Source of the DNA: Bacteroidota bacterium
GTDB lineage: Bacteria; Bacteroidota; Bacteroidia; Chitinophagales; Chitinophagaceae
Direction of reading: 5' to 3'
Assembly (NCBI GenBank): GCA_023417815.1
Contig: JAEZEI010000006.1
Location: forward strand, 22,253-86,252
DNA length: 64,000 nt
Shown: piece after piece, positions 51,146 to 60,541 of the stretch
Layout of the letters: the number at the start of each line of letters is the position of its first letter
Numbering within the stretch: position 1 is the first letter of the stretch
Program-made: the position numbers and the translations under genes
The notes under the pieces: model-generated
Database searches by the model: none
Seen by the model: only the letters and a program-made list of their open reading frames with translations
Told to the model about the DNA's origin: nothing

Positions 51146-52303
51146 TTATTCCGCCCAGCTCATTACGTAACCTTCATTCTCAATATCCAGCGCTTCCCGG
51201 GTAAGCATAAGAGGGCGGAAGGTATCTACCATCACAGCGAGTTCTTTGGTTTCCTTTGCACCAATGCTTTTTTCCACGGCACCGGGATGAGGACCATGCG
51301 GGATCCCGGCAGGGTGCAGGGTGATCATTCCCCTCGTTACATGTTTCCTGCTCATAAAGTCTCCATCCACATAATAAAGAACCTCGTCGCTGTCAATATT
51401 ACTATGGTTGTATGGCGCAGGAACAGCCAGCGGATGATAATCGTAGAGCCGGGGTACAAATGAACAAACCACGAATGCATTTGTTTCAAAAGTCTGGTGC
51501 ACCGGTGGGGGCTGATGCACCCTGCCGGTGATCGGTTCAAAATCATGGATGCTGAAAGCATAAGGATAGCAGCAACCATCCCACCCTACCACGTCGAATG
51601 GATGGGTGCCGTAATGAATCGCATATCTCCAGCCGCGCTTCCTGGTCTGGATCACAAAATCTCCCTTCTCATCGTAGGTCTGAAGGTTTTGCGGAGTGCG
51701 GATATCCCTCTCACAATAAGGCGCATGCTCCATTAACTGTCCGTATTTACTGAGGTACCTTTTAGGAAATCGCAATGGCGTGAACGATTCAACTATGAAC
51801 AAACGATTCTGTTCATCATTAAATTCTACCTGGTAGATCGTACCCCGCGGTATCACCAGGTAATCGCCATAACCGAATGGTATTTCCCCGTAGCACGTTT
51901 TTAACACACCGCTTCCCTCATGCACAAAGATCATTTCATCGGCATCTGCATTCTTGCAGAATTCCTTGCCTGTGCCTGTTTTCGGCGCTGCCAGAACGAT
52001 GTGGCAATCGTTGTTCACCAGCACAGCCTTCCTGGAAGACAGAAAATCCTTGCCGGGCTTTATTTTAAAGCCTTCAAAACTCCTGTGCTTAAGCATCTTC
52101 TCCTCCGCGATCTTCGGAGATACATCAACGGGATCTTCACACTTAGTTATAAAGGTTGGCGGGTTTATATGGTACAGTAAGGAATAATCATCGGAGAATC
52201 CTTCTGTTGAAAATAACTGCTCTGAATATAATTTACCGTCGGGGCGACGGAACTGTGTATGTCTTTTATGAGGAATGCTCCCCAATCTGAAATAATGCGG
52301 CAT
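51146..52303 (-). CDS. hmgA: Homogentisate 1,2-dioxygenase
   Basis: 385 aa. Iron(II)-dependent ring-cleaving enzyme in tyrosine and phenylalanine degradation, converting homogentisate to maleylacetoacetate. The N-terminal cupin contains FVHEGSGVLKTCYGEIPFGYGDYLVIPRG. The C-terminal cupin carries the metal ligands in PPPVHQTFETNAFVVCSF (His), the Glu of SDEVLYYVDG and the final His of LHPAGIPHGPHPGA. It is shorter than the human form (445 aa) but usual for this bacterial branch. No other tyrosine pathway genes are next to it. Confidence 0.93.
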   Translation of the reverse strand: MPHYFRLGSIPHKRHTQFRRPDGKLYSEQLFSTEGFSDDYSLLYHINPPTFITKCEDPVDVSPKIAEEKMLKHRSFEGFKIKPGKDFLSSRKAVLVNNDCHIVLAAPKTGTGKEFCKNADADEMIFVHEGSGVLKTCYGEIPFGYGDYLVIPRGTIYQVEFNDEQNRLFIVESFTPLRFPKRYLSKYGQLMEHAPYCERDIRTPQNLQTYDEKGDFVIQTRKRGWRYAIHYGTHPFDVVGWDGCCYPYAFSIHDFEPITGRVHQPPPVHQTFETNAFVVCSFVPRLYDYHPLAVPAPYNHSNIDSDEVLYYVDGDFMSRKHVTRGMITLHPAGIPHGPHPGAVEKSIGAKETKELAVMVDTFRPLMLTREALDIENEGYVMSWAE

Positions 52304-52393
52304 AAACTGGTTTTAGAATGAAAGTAGTTAAAGTTCCTGTGTAAAACCATTACTTAAAGTTAGGAATCTTATGCCAAACAATTATTTTAGCAC

Positions 52394-52879
52394 ATGGTCA
52401 GGATCGGGCTGATGTCGGATACCCATGGCTACCTGGATGACAGCGTATTCACGCATTTTGCAAATTGCGACGAGGTGTGGCATGCCGGCGATTTCGGCAC
52501 TCTTCAACTGGCTGAGGCGTTGATGTCAAGATTCACGGTCCGCGGCGTATATGGCAATATTGATGGCAGGGAGATCAGGAATATTTTCCCGGAGGAACTT
52601 CATTTTACCTGCGAGGATGTGACCGTATTCATGAAACATATCGGGGGTTATCCCGGCAAATATGAAAAAGGTGTGAAGGAAAAGATACTGAGTTCAGGTG
52701 CAGGGATCTTCATAAGTGGTCACTCTCATATTCTGAAGATCATGTATGATAACTCCACCGCGTGCCTGCACATGAACCCGGGAGCAGCCGGAAGACAGGG
52801 ATGGCATACCAAACGCACCCTTGTCAGGTTTGTGATCGATGGCAGGAATATTAAGGATTGCGAGATCATTGAACTATAA
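52394..52879 (+). CDS. YfcE/MJ0936-type metallophosphoesterase
   Basis: 161 aa, single calcineurin-like domain. Metal motifs: MSDTHGYLD, VWHAGDFG, VYGNIDGREIR, FISGHSHI, then MNPGAAGRQGWHTKRT. Small stand-alone members hydrolyse phosphodiesters in vitro and their natural substrates are mostly unknown. It is 9 bp upstream of the YdeI-like gene and so probably in an operon with it. Confidence 0.9.
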   Translation: MVRIGLMSDTHGYLDDSVFTHFANCDEVWHAGDFGTLQLAEALMSRFTVRGVYGNIDGREIRNIFPEELHFTCEDVTVFMKHIGGYPGKYEKGVKEKILSSGAGIFISGHSHILKIMYDNSTACLHMNPGAAGRQGWHTKRTLVRFVIDGRNIKDCEIIEL

Positions 52880-52888
52880 TTTTGATAT

Positions 52889-53485
52889 ATGAAAGACAAG
52901 CGCGTAGATCAATACATCAAATCCAGGGCTCCCTTTGCGGCTGACATCCTGAACACACTCCGCGAATGGGTGCATAAGCATTGCCCCGGGGTTACGGAAA
53001 CCATCAAGTGGGGTGCACCTGCATTCGAATACCGCGGGCCGATAGGGATGATGGCAGGCTTCAAGGCGCATTGTGCATTTGTTTTCACCAAGGCACCTTT
53101 AATGAAAGATGCAGAACTCCTGAAGGCCAAAGAAAATGAAGCGATGGGCCATCTTGGAAAACTTACTTCGGTAAAAGATCTTCCTCCGCAAAAGGTGTTT
53201 GCCGGGTACATCAAAGAAGCCATGAAAATAAATGAGGCCGGCAAGAAGGTCAAAGTGAAACGCATCACTGCTGAAGAAATAGAAGTTCCCGAGATCCTCA
53301 CGAAAGCATTGAAGAAAAACCTTTCAGCAAAAAAGACCTTCCAGTCCTTCTCACCTTACCAGCAGAAGGAATATATAACGTGGATCACCGAAGCAAAGAC
53401 AGATACCACCCGCGATAAACGTCTTGCCACTACCATTGAATGGCTTTCTGAGGGCAAGGTTCGCAACTGGAAATATATGAGTTAG
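52889..53485 (+). CDS. YdeI/OmpD-associated family protein (DUF1801 plus OmdA-like)
   Basis: 198 aa. The N-terminal DUF1801-type domain (about 1-110) contains LNTLREWVHKHCPGVTETIKWGAPAFEYRGP, and the C-terminal half (about 125-198) has VPEILTKALKKNLSAKKTFQSFSPYQQKEYITWI, characteristic of the bacteriocin-protection (YdeI) tail. The function is not established; Salmonella relatives affect antimicrobial peptide resistance. It converges on the next gene with a 4-bp stop overlap. Confidence 0.85.
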   Translation: MKDKRVDQYIKSRAPFAADILNTLREWVHKHCPGVTETIKWGAPAFEYRGPIGMMAGFKAHCAFVFTKAPLMKDAELLKAKENEAMGHLGKLTSVKDLPPQKVFAGYIKEAMKINEAGKKVKVKRITAEEIEVPEILTKALKKNLSAKKTFQSFSPYQQKEYITWITEAKTDTTRDKRLATTIEWLSEGKVRNWKYMS

Positions 53486-54555
53486 TCTACCCAGTCGGCA
53501 ATAAAGATATTCGTATCCCTGGTGCCGCCATTGTTCCTGTTGCTGCAGAAAACGATCTTCTTTCCATCTGGGCTGAACATAGGGAAGGCATCAAAGCCTT
53601 TATCGCGGGAGATCTTTTCAATGCCTGTACCGTCTGCATTCATAAGGTACATATTGAAAGGGAAACCACGCTTGTATTCATGGTTGCTGCAAAAGATCAC
53701 CTTGCCGTCGGGCGTGAAATTAGGAGCCCAGTTTGCCTGGCCAAGTGCAGTGATCTGCTTAGCATCTGAACCATCTGCATTAGCGATCCATACTTCCATC
53801 TTTGTAGGCGCAACCAGTCCTTCCGCAAGCAGTTCTTTATACTCTTTCAGCTCTGCTTCCGTTTGTGGTCTTGATGCTCGCCAAAGGATCTTTTTGCTAT
53901 CGGGGCTGAACCATGCACCACCATCATACCCGGGAGCATTTGTGATCCGCTTTACTTTCTTCCCTTTAAGATTCATGGTGTATAATTCAAGGTCGCCATC
54001 ACGCATGGAAGTGAACACGATCGTTTTTCCGTCAGGTGAAATGGTTGCCTCTGCATCATAGCCTTCTGTTTTTGTAAGTCTTTTTTTGATCTTTCCTTTA
54101 CGGTTGGCCACAAACAGGTCGAATGAGCTGTAAACAGGCCATATATACCGGTTGCCATACTTTGTCCGGTCGGGTACCGGCGGGCAATCCTTTCCACCAA
54201 GATGGGTGGAAGCATAAATAAGTTTTTTATTACCGGGATAGAAGAAAGCGCAGGTCGTTCTACCTGTTCCTGTGCTTACAAGCCATGGTTCAAATTTTTC
54301 GCCGGCAGTTTCCGGGATCTTCCCCATCCAGATCTGGTCGCATGGGATACCGTTCTTTGTATCTGTACGCTGGTAGATAAGGTATTTACCGTCGTAGCTG
54401 AAGTAGGCCTCAGCATTATCGCCACCGAAGGTGAGCTGCCTGATATTCCTGAAATGCGTTTCGCCTGCAAAGTGAATACTGTCCTGCGCCTGCAGGTTCA
54501 AAAAACTGGATAACATCGCACCAAGTAAAACACATTTCATGATCCTGACATTCAT
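53482..54555 (-). CDS. TolB-like beta-propeller (PD40/WD40) protein, secreted
   Basis: 357 aa. A signal peptide (MKCVLLGAMLSSFLNLQAQ, using the Met five residues in or the first one) is followed by about six beta-propeller blades, each with a PD40 signature: YFSYDGKYLIYQRTD, ATISPDGKTIVFTSMRDG, AWFSPDSKKILWRASR, APNFTPDGKVIFCSNH and MFSPDGKKIVFCSNRN. The blades resemble TolB, but no TolB N-terminal domain is present. It is probably periplasmic and the partner is unknown. A perfect -7 box lies 27-34 bp upstream of the ATG. Confidence 0.85.
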   Translation of the reverse strand: MNVRIMKCVLLGAMLSSFLNLQAQDSIHFAGETHFRNIRQLTFGGDNAEAYFSYDGKYLIYQRTDTKNGIPCDQIWMGKIPETAGEKFEPWLVSTGTGRTTCAFFYPGNKKLIYASTHLGGKDCPPVPDRTKYGNRYIWPVYSSFDLFVANRKGKIKKRLTKTEGYDAEATISPDGKTIVFTSMRDGDLELYTMNLKGKKVKRITNAPGYDGGAWFSPDSKKILWRASRPQTEAELKEYKELLAEGLVAPTKMEVWIANADGSDAKQITALGQANWAPNFTPDGKVIFCSNHEYKRGFPFNMYLMNADGTGIEKISRDKGFDAFPMFSPDGKKIVFCSNRNNGGTRDTNIFIADWVD

Positions 54556-54581
54556 AACCGAGGTTTTGATTTATAACGCCG

Positions 54582-54589
54582 CAAAGATA
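54582..54589 (-). promoter_or_regulatory. -7 box upstream of the beta-propeller gene
   Basis: Minus-strand TATCTTTG, an exact TAnnTTTG, 27 bp before the ATG. No -33 match at 19 bp. Confidence 0.5.
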
Positions 54590-54627
54590 CTTGTAAAGCC
54601 GCGTTCAGCCTTCCCCATCCTTCTCCT

Positions 54628-54635
54628 TATTTTTG
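54628..54635 (+). promoter_or_regulatory. -7 box abutting the TPR lipoprotein start
   Basis: TATTTTTG ends 4 bp before the ATG at 54640, so a transcript from it would be essentially leaderless. The -33 region lacks TTTG. Confidence 0.5.
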
Positions 54636-54639
54636 CAAC

Positions 54640-55428
54640 ATGAGAACAGCGCTTCTTGCAGCCTGCATATTTATATGGAGTTGTTCTGAAGAGAAAGAAC
54701 AGGCCCCTCAAAATAATAGCCTGTCCGTTCCCGATAGCCTGCAGGCATCCATTAAAAAATTTCCTGATTCCGCATTATTGCGGGAAGAACTGATACAATT
54801 TTACCGCGATAAGGGAAACTTTGCCGAGGCCTTAAAAGTGACGCGTGAAGCATCCGGGCGCGACAGCCTCAATCCAAGATGGTTTGATATTGAAGCGATT
54901 TTACATTTTGAAAATGAAGATACGCTTAGGTCGATACGCGCATTTGAAAAAGCGGTAAGCATCTTCCCCTCTCCTGAATACCTTATCCCCCTGGGAACCC
55001 TGTATGCCCAGACCAGGAACCCACGAGCGATAAATGTAGCAGACCTTCTTTTAAGTTCAGAGATCGCGAGGGCAGAGAAAGAGTCTTATTATATAAAAGG
55101 ACTTTACCATACTTATGCAGGAGATAAAAAGAAAGCGATCCAGTTCTTTGATCGTGCACTCGAGGTAAGCTTTACCTTCATGGAAGCTTACAGGGAGAAA
55201 GCTATCGCCCTTTACGAACTGGGAAGATATGCTGAGGGGCTGGCTGTTCTTGACAAAGCGGTTACCTTGCAGAATAATTTTGATGAAGGACATTATTACC
55301 GCGGCAAGCTGCTGGAAAAAATGGGAAGAAATGAGGAAGCATCTGAAGCTTATCGTATGGCCCTGATGTTCGACCCTGAATATACCGAGGCAAAAGAAGC
55401 CTATAACAGATTAAATCCAACCAAATAA
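54640..55428 (+). CDS. TPR-repeat lipoprotein
   Basis: 262 aa. MRTALLAACIFIWSC is a lipoprotein signal with the acylated Cys at position 15. The mature protein consists of tetratricopeptide helices: GNFAEALKVTREASGRDSLNP, DTLRSIRAFEKAVSIFPSP, GDKKKAIQFFDRALEVSFTF, YAEGLAVLDKAVTLQNNFDE and NEEASEAYRMALMFDPEYTE. It probably acts as a scaffold on the periplasmic side of a membrane. One base separates it from rpe, so the genes are co-transcribed. Confidence 0.85.
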   Translation: MRTALLAACIFIWSCSEEKEQAPQNNSLSVPDSLQASIKKFPDSALLREELIQFYRDKGNFAEALKVTREASGRDSLNPRWFDIEAILHFENEDTLRSIRAFEKAVSIFPSPEYLIPLGTLYAQTRNPRAINVADLLLSSEIARAEKESYYIKGLYHTYAGDKKKAIQFFDRALEVSFTFMEAYREKAIALYELGRYAEGLAVLDKAVTLQNNFDEGHYYRGKLLEKMGRNEEASEAYRMALMFDPEYTEAKEAYNRLNPTK

Positions 55429-55429
55429 T

Positions 55430-56080
55430 ATGGCGCTCATCGCACCTTCCCTTCTTTCTGCAAATTTTCTGCAACTGGAAAAAGATTGCCAGATGCTGAA
55501 CAACAGCCAGGCCGACTGGTTTCATCTTGATGTTATGGATGGCCGTTTCGTACCCAACATCAGTTTCGGCCCAATGATCATTGATTTCATCCGCAAGGCC
55601 ACCACCAAAGTATGCGATGTGCACCTGATGATTGAAGAGCCGGAGAAATATGTGGAAGAATTCCGTAAGGCAGGAGCAGATATCATTTCTGTTCACATAG
55701 AAGCATGCAGGCATCTTCACCGGAATATTCAGCAGATAAAAAATACCGGTGCAAAAGCAGGAGTAGCTATTAATCCACATACACAGGTTGAATCACTGGC
55801 CCCTGTGATCAACGATATAGATCTTGTGTGCCTTATGAGCGTGAACCCCGGATTTGGCGGGCAGTCTTTCATTCAGAACAGCCTGCAACGAATTTCCGCG
55901 CTTAAAAAGATCATCACTGATCATGGTGCTACTGTACTTATCGAGGTGGATGGCGGTGTGAGTGTTGATAATGCCAAATCCATAATTAACGCGGGTGCGG
56001 ATGTGCTCGTAGCAGGAAATGCTGTTTTCCGTTCTGCAGATCCTGTTCAGACTATTGCAAGCCTGAAGGCAATCTCCTAA
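55430..56080 (+). CDS. rpe: Ribulose-phosphate 3-epimerase
   Basis: 216 aa TIM barrel. Interconverts ribulose-5-phosphate and xylulose-5-phosphate in the pentose phosphate pathway. APSLLSANF at the N-terminus, FHLDVMDGRFVPNISFG with metal ligands His32 and Asp34, VHLMIEEPE, MSVNPGFGGQSF and EVDGGVSVDNAKSIINAGADVLVAGNAVF are all present and intact. It starts 2 bp after the TPR gene. Confidence 0.97.
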   Translation: MALIAPSLLSANFLQLEKDCQMLNNSQADWFHLDVMDGRFVPNISFGPMIIDFIRKATTKVCDVHLMIEEPEKYVEEFRKAGADIISVHIEACRHLHRNIQQIKNTGAKAGVAINPHTQVESLAPVINDIDLVCLMSVNPGFGGQSFIQNSLQRISALKKIITDHGATVLIEVDGGVSVDNAKSIINAGADVLVAGNAVFRSADPVQTIASLKAIS

Positions 56081-56089
56081 CTTACGGGT

Positions 56090-58570
56090 ATGAGATCCAT
56101 CTTTCTGCTCGCACTATTTTTTCCATTCATTGCTGTGGCGCAACAGGCCTCCGTATCGGGCGTTGTTCTTAACGAGGATGGAAATCCTGTTCCCGGTGTT
56201 TCAATAACCATTTCAGGAAAAAGATCAGGAACACAAAGCGACAGTGAAGGTAAATTCAGCCTGCAGGTGCAACCGGGAAAAAGGATCGAGCTGGTATTCT
56301 CTCATACTGCCTATAAGGAATTGGTGAAACCGGTTTACCTTAATGCAGGAGAAAATGAACATTTTACCATTCGCCTGATCGTCGCTGGGAAAATGCTTCA
56401 GAACATTACCATTGAAGATGAAAAAGAAAGAAAGGAGGCAGGACTGATAAGAATAGATCCTGCAAATGCAGGTGTTCTTCCTTCCGCATCAGGTGGCGTT
56501 GAAGCGATCATAAAAACTTTGGTGGGAAGCAATAATGAACTTACTTCCCAATACAATGTGCGCGGCGGCAATTATGATGAGAACCTTGTTTATATAAATG
56601 ATTTCGAGATCTACCGGCCCTATCTTGTAAGCAGCGGGCAACAGGAAGGACTGAGTCTCATCAACCCTGCACTGGCAAGGAATGTGAATTTTTACATGGG
56701 AGGATTCCAGGCGAAGTATGGCGATAAAATGAGTTCCGTTCTCGACATTGAATACCGCAGGCCTTTCCGCACGGCGGGAAATGTTTATCTCTCATTATTG
56801 GAACAGGGTGCTCATGTTGAAGGCATTTTTAAGAATACCACATACCAGGTTGCTGCGCGAAACAAGACCAATGCGAACGTATTGAGAAATCAGCCGGTAA
56901 CAGGCATCTACAGGCCATCCGCATCCGACGTACAGGCCAATATAACGCATCGCTTTTCAAACAAATGGAGAGCAGGGCTTCTGACAATAATTACAGGATC
57001 GGCCTTTAATTTCTTTCCTGAATCGGTCAAAAAGACTTCCTCTGTATTCTCTCCATTTTATACAGCGAACCTTGGCCTTGATATTTATTTTGAAGGAAGG
57101 GAAAAGGACAGGTATTCAACCGCATTGATAGGTACGACAATTGATTTCATCCCATCTGAAAAATATTCTTTCAAACTCCTGTTAAGCAGGTTCAGGAATA
57201 ATGAAGAAGAGAATTATGATATAGGAGGCGCATATCTATTCGGCGACAGAGATTTTGATAACTCCAGTAATACTTTCGGGCAGATCATAAATCCTTTGGG
57301 CGCGGGATACTCTCAATCTTATGCAAGAAACAAACTTGAGATCACCGCTTACAATGTTGCTTTGAAAGGAACGGCAAAATTCAATAAGCATTTGTTGCAA
57401 TGGGGAACGGGGGTGGAACGCACGGATATTTCGGACAGGTTGTATGAATTTGAGTATCGTGATTCTGCAGGTTACTCTCTCCCCTATTCACCCGGGCAGT
57501 TAACGGTGACTGCTTTCAGGTCATCAACATTCAACCGCGATATTCTTCGTTATTCAGGTTTCATCCAGGACAACCTCCTGGTCGCTCTTTCCGGGGGCGA
57601 CCTGAGCATACAGGCAGGGATACGGTATAATTATAATGACCTCAACAATGAGTTTTTAATAAGCCCGCGTGCACAATTCAGTTATATGCCGGAGGGAAAG
57701 AATACCGTGTACAAATTTTCTGCGGGTGTTTACGATCAGCCACCTTTCTATCGTGAGCTCAGGAATATGGATGGCTCAGTGAACACCGCGATAAGGTCGC
57801 AAAAAAGTTTCCAGTTATCGGCAGGCTTCGATCATTCCTTCAGGGTAACCAGCAGGCCATTCAGGATCACGGGCGAAGCCTATTATAAAAAGTTGCGCGA
57901 CGTGATCCCGTATGATATCGACAATGTGAAGATCCGGTATCATGGAAACAATAATGCAAAGGCGTATGCAGCGGGAGTTGAATTCAGGTTGTTCGGAGAA
58001 TTGGTGAAGGATGCAGAAAGCTGGCTGAGCATAGGATTGATGCGCACGAGAGAAGATCTTGGTAATGACCATTATTATAATTACCTGAATGCTGCCGGCG
58101 AGGTGATCACAGCAGGAACACCGGACAAACAGGTTACAGACAGTTTAAGGAATGATATCGGCTGGTTGAGAAGGCCATCCGACAGGCTTCTCACCATTGG
58201 ATTATTCTTACAGGATTATCTCAGTACAAATAAGAATTTCAAGATCCACCTTAATGGCCTTTACGGAAGCAATATGCCGTACAATATCCCGGGCAATCCA
58301 AAATACAGGAATGCACTTTTAATTGAACCTTATATAAGACTCGACATTGGCCTGAGCGCGCAGGTCCTCGGCCCTGGAACAAAGAGACGAAGTCTCAGTC
58401 CTTTCAGGAACCTGCGGTCAGTTTGGGTGAGCGCCGAAGTGTTGAATGTAATCGACCGGCCAAACACGATCTCTTTCCAGCTTATCAACGATTTTTCAGG
58501 AAATACATTCGCCATTCCCAACAGGCTTACTCCACGCTTGTATAATCTCAAACTTCAGGCATCATTTTAG
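56090..58570 (+). CDS. TonB-dependent outer-membrane receptor with carboxypeptidase-regulatory-like domain
   Basis: 826 aa. Signal peptide about 1-18 (MRSIFLLALFFPFIAVAQ). A CarboxypepD_reg-like domain (about 20-100) contains VSGVVLNEDGNPVPGVSITISG. The plug (about 125-240) has YNVRGGNYDENLVYINDFEIYRPYLVSSGQQEG. The rest alternates beta strands ending TPRLYNLKLQASF with a terminal Phe. It lacks the SusC-specific extension and has no SusD partner. Substrate unknown. The gene follows rpe by 9 bp. Confidence 0.9.
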   Translation: MRSIFLLALFFPFIAVAQQASVSGVVLNEDGNPVPGVSITISGKRSGTQSDSEGKFSLQVQPGKRIELVFSHTAYKELVKPVYLNAGENEHFTIRLIVAGKMLQNITIEDEKERKEAGLIRIDPANAGVLPSASGGVEAIIKTLVGSNNELTSQYNVRGGNYDENLVYINDFEIYRPYLVSSGQQEGLSLINPALARNVNFYMGGFQAKYGDKMSSVLDIEYRRPFRTAGNVYLSLLEQGAHVEGIFKNTTYQVAARNKTNANVLRNQPVTGIYRPSASDVQANITHRFSNKWRAGLLTIITGSAFNFFPESVKKTSSVFSPFYTANLGLDIYFEGREKDRYSTALIGTTIDFIPSEKYSFKLLLSRFRNNEEENYDIGGAYLFGDRDFDNSSNTFGQIINPLGAGYSQSYARNKLEITAYNVALKGTAKFNKHLLQWGTGVERTDISDRLYEFEYRDSAGYSLPYSPGQLTVTAFRSSTFNRDILRYSGFIQDNLLVALSGGDLSIQAGIRYNYNDLNNEFLISPRAQFSYMPEGKNTVYKFSAGVYDQPPFYRELRNMDGSVNTAIRSQKSFQLSAGFDHSFRVTSRPFRITGEAYYKKLRDVIPYDIDNVKIRYHGNNNAKAYAAGVEFRLFGELVKDAESWLSIGLMRTREDLGNDHYYNYLNAAGEVITAGTPDKQVTDSLRNDIGWLRRPSDRLLTIGLFLQDYLSTNKNFKIHLNGLYGSNMPYNIPGNPKYRNALLIEPYIRLDIGLSAQVLGPGTKRRSLSPFRNLRSVWVSAEVLNVIDRPNTISFQLINDFSGNTFAIPNRLTPRLYNLKLQASF

Positions 58571-58705
58571 TTATGGGAAAGTTCTAGTCTTTGGGCTTTT
58601 AAGAAAAGTTCTTGTTAACAAATGAGACTGTGATGTTTAATTAACTTTTCCACGGCATTAGATAATTTGTTAATAAGTAAATTCGTAATGTATGGTGTGT
58701 CCAGT

Positions 58706-58713
58706 TAAATTTG
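58706..58713 (+). promoter_or_regulatory. Possible -7 box upstream of phoH
   Basis: TAAATTTG matches TAnnTTTG, 50 bp before the TTG start of phoH, in the 193-bp gap after the TonB receptor gene. No good -33 is seen. Confidence 0.4.
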
Positions 58714-58763
58714 GAAAGGTGCTATACGATTTGCCCTAAGGCGGAAACTTAAACCGAAAAACA

Positions 58764-59768
58764 TTGACAGAAACAATAATCAACCTCGAGACTGTAAACC
58801 CAATTGAATTTTTTGGAGTAAACAATGGAAAGCTCGACATACTGAAAAAGAAATTTCCACTTTTAAAGATCTTAAGCAGGGGAACCCAGATAAAACTAAG
58901 CGGAGCCCCGGAACAAATAGAGGAAGCTAGGGAAAAGATAGGACTGCTGATTCAATATCTTCAACGCAATGGACACATGAGCGAGAATTATTTTGAACAG
59001 ATCCTTGGTGGCGATGATGAAAAAGTCATCGACAATTTTATGGACAGGAATCCAAACGATGTTTTGGTATTCGGTCCAAACGGGAAAACCGTGCGCGCCC
59101 GTACCAGCAACCAAAAAGCAATGGTGCAGGCATGCGATAAGAACGATATTCTTTTTGCGATCGGCCCTGCCGGTACCGGTAAAACCTACACCGCCGTGGC
59201 GCTTGCAGTAAGGGCACTCAAGAATAAGGTTGTAAAGAAGATCATTCTTACCCGCCCAGCCGTTGAAGCAGGTGAAAGCCTGGGTTTCCTGCCCGGCGAC
59301 CTTAAAGAAAAGATCGATCCATACCTGAGGCCATTATATGATGCGCTGGATGACATGATCCCTGCCGACAAGCTTGGATATTATATGAGCACACGCACCA
59401 TCGAGATCGCGCCACTTGCATATATGAGGGGTCGTACGCTGGATAATGCCTTCATTATCCTTGATGAAGCACAGAATACGAACGATCTCCAGATCAAGAT
59501 GTTCCTTACCCGTATCGGCCCAAATGCAAAAGCGATCATTACCGGTGACCCCACACAGATAGATCTTCCTAAAAACCAGCAAAGTGGCCTGTTCAAAGCC
59601 ACCCGCATCCTGAAGAACATTGAAGGAATTGCGCATATTGAACTGGATGAGGAAGATGTGGTAAGGCACAGGCTGGTAAAATCCATCATCAAGGCATATA
59701 ATAAGGATGATGAGCGTGTTACTGCGCAAAAAGAGGAAAGAGAAAAGAGCTCAGAACGCAAGGCATAA
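58764..59768 (+). CDS. PhoH family ATPase
   Basis: 334 aa beginning with a TTG codon at 58764; no nearby in-frame ATG exists. A KH-like N-terminal region is followed by the PhoH P-loop domain: Walker A GPAGTGKT at 134-141, ILTRPAVEAGESLGFLPGD, Walker B with ILDEAQNT (Asp234-Gln237) and ITGDPTQIDLP. PhoH proteins are cytoplasmic ATPases, often near RNA metabolism genes (ybeY). A charged C-terminal tail (RVTAQKEEREKSSERKA) ends the protein. Confidence 0.92.
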   Translation: MTETIINLETVNPIEFFGVNNGKLDILKKKFPLLKILSRGTQIKLSGAPEQIEEAREKIGLLIQYLQRNGHMSENYFEQILGGDDEKVIDNFMDRNPNDVLVFGPNGKTVRARTSNQKAMVQACDKNDILFAIGPAGTGKTYTAVALAVRALKNKVVKKIILTRPAVEAGESLGFLPGDLKEKIDPYLRPLYDALDDMIPADKLGYYMSTRTIEIAPLAYMRGRTLDNAFIILDEAQNTNDLQIKMFLTRIGPNAKAIITGDPTQIDLPKNQQSGLFKATRILKNIEGIAHIELDEEDVVRHRLVKSIIKAYNKDDERVTAQKEEREKSSERKA

Positions 59769-59794
59769 TTGCAGAATCTGACTATTTTCGATCC

Positions 59795-60478
59795 GTGAAA
59801 CGGAAGTATATTCTTAAAATATTAAAAAGAACAGGGTGGCCTTTAGGCTGCCTTGTTTTTTTAGTGGCATGTAATACCAATGCCTCTTACAAAGAATTCA
59901 AACCCACTGCTGCTGATTCATCCCGGTACGAGAAGAAAATCGAAAATGCTTTCAACTCCATAAAACAGCTTTCAAAACTTGTTCAGAATGGAGACATCAT
60001 TACCAGAACCGGCAATGATTTTACCAGTTATGGATTACGCACGCTCAACCGGAGAGATATCACCTATTCACATTGTGGCATAGCCAGTATTGAGAATGAC
60101 AGCCTGTTCGTTTATCATGCCCTTGGGGGTGAGTTCAATCCTGATCAAAAACTGCTGCGCCAGAGTTTTACAGAATTTTCAGAACCCTTTAGCAATAACG
60201 GTATTGGCATTTTCAGGTATGCCGATCCACTGGTAGGACAGAAGGCGCCTGGGATAGCTGCCGAATATTATCGCATTGGTGTACCATTCGATATGGACTT
60301 CGATATGGAAACGGATGACAGGATGTACTGCGCTGAATTCGTAGTGAAGGCACTTGAAAAGAGTTCTGGTGAAATCCGGGTAAACCGCAGCAGGATCGGT
60401 ACTTTCCGGTTTGCTGGTGTAGACGACATCTTTCTACACCCCGGAACCCGCAAGGTGGCTTCCATTGTATATAAATAA
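59795..60478 (+). CDS. YiiX/YebB-like cysteine hydrolase, lipoprotein (NlpC/P60-related)
   Basis: 227 aa starting at GTG (59795). KRTGWPLGCLVFLVAC gives a lipoprotein signal with the acylated Cys26. The circularly permuted NlpC/P60-like fold of the YiiX family shows GDIITRTG, the conserved His93 in YSHCGIAS and the candidate nucleophile Cys179 in MYCAEFV with Glu181 next to it. Members are predicted amide hydrolases acting on cell wall or lipids; the exact substrate is not known. It lies 26 bp after phoH. Confidence 0.85.
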   Translation: MKRKYILKILKRTGWPLGCLVFLVACNTNASYKEFKPTAADSSRYEKKIENAFNSIKQLSKLVQNGDIITRTGNDFTSYGLRTLNRRDITYSHCGIASIENDSLFVYHALGGEFNPDQKLLRQSFTEFSEPFSNNGIGIFRYADPLVGQKAPGIAAEYYRIGVPFDMDFDMETDDRMYCAEFVVKALEKSSGEIRVNRSRIGTFRFAGVDDIFLHPGTRKVASIVYK

Positions 60479-60480
60479 CA

Positions 60481-60511
60481 TTTGGAAAATTGTTTAATAC
60501 ATCTATTTTTG
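60481..60511 (+). promoter_or_regulatory. Consensus promoter for the DUF4878-like lipoprotein gene
   Basis: TTTG (60481-60484), exactly 19 bp, TATTTTTG (60504-60511). A full match to the Bacteroidota promoter, starting just after the preceding stop codon. Confidence 0.85.
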
Positions 60512-60541
60512 ACAGCTAAAACCAATTAATAAATCTGCATT

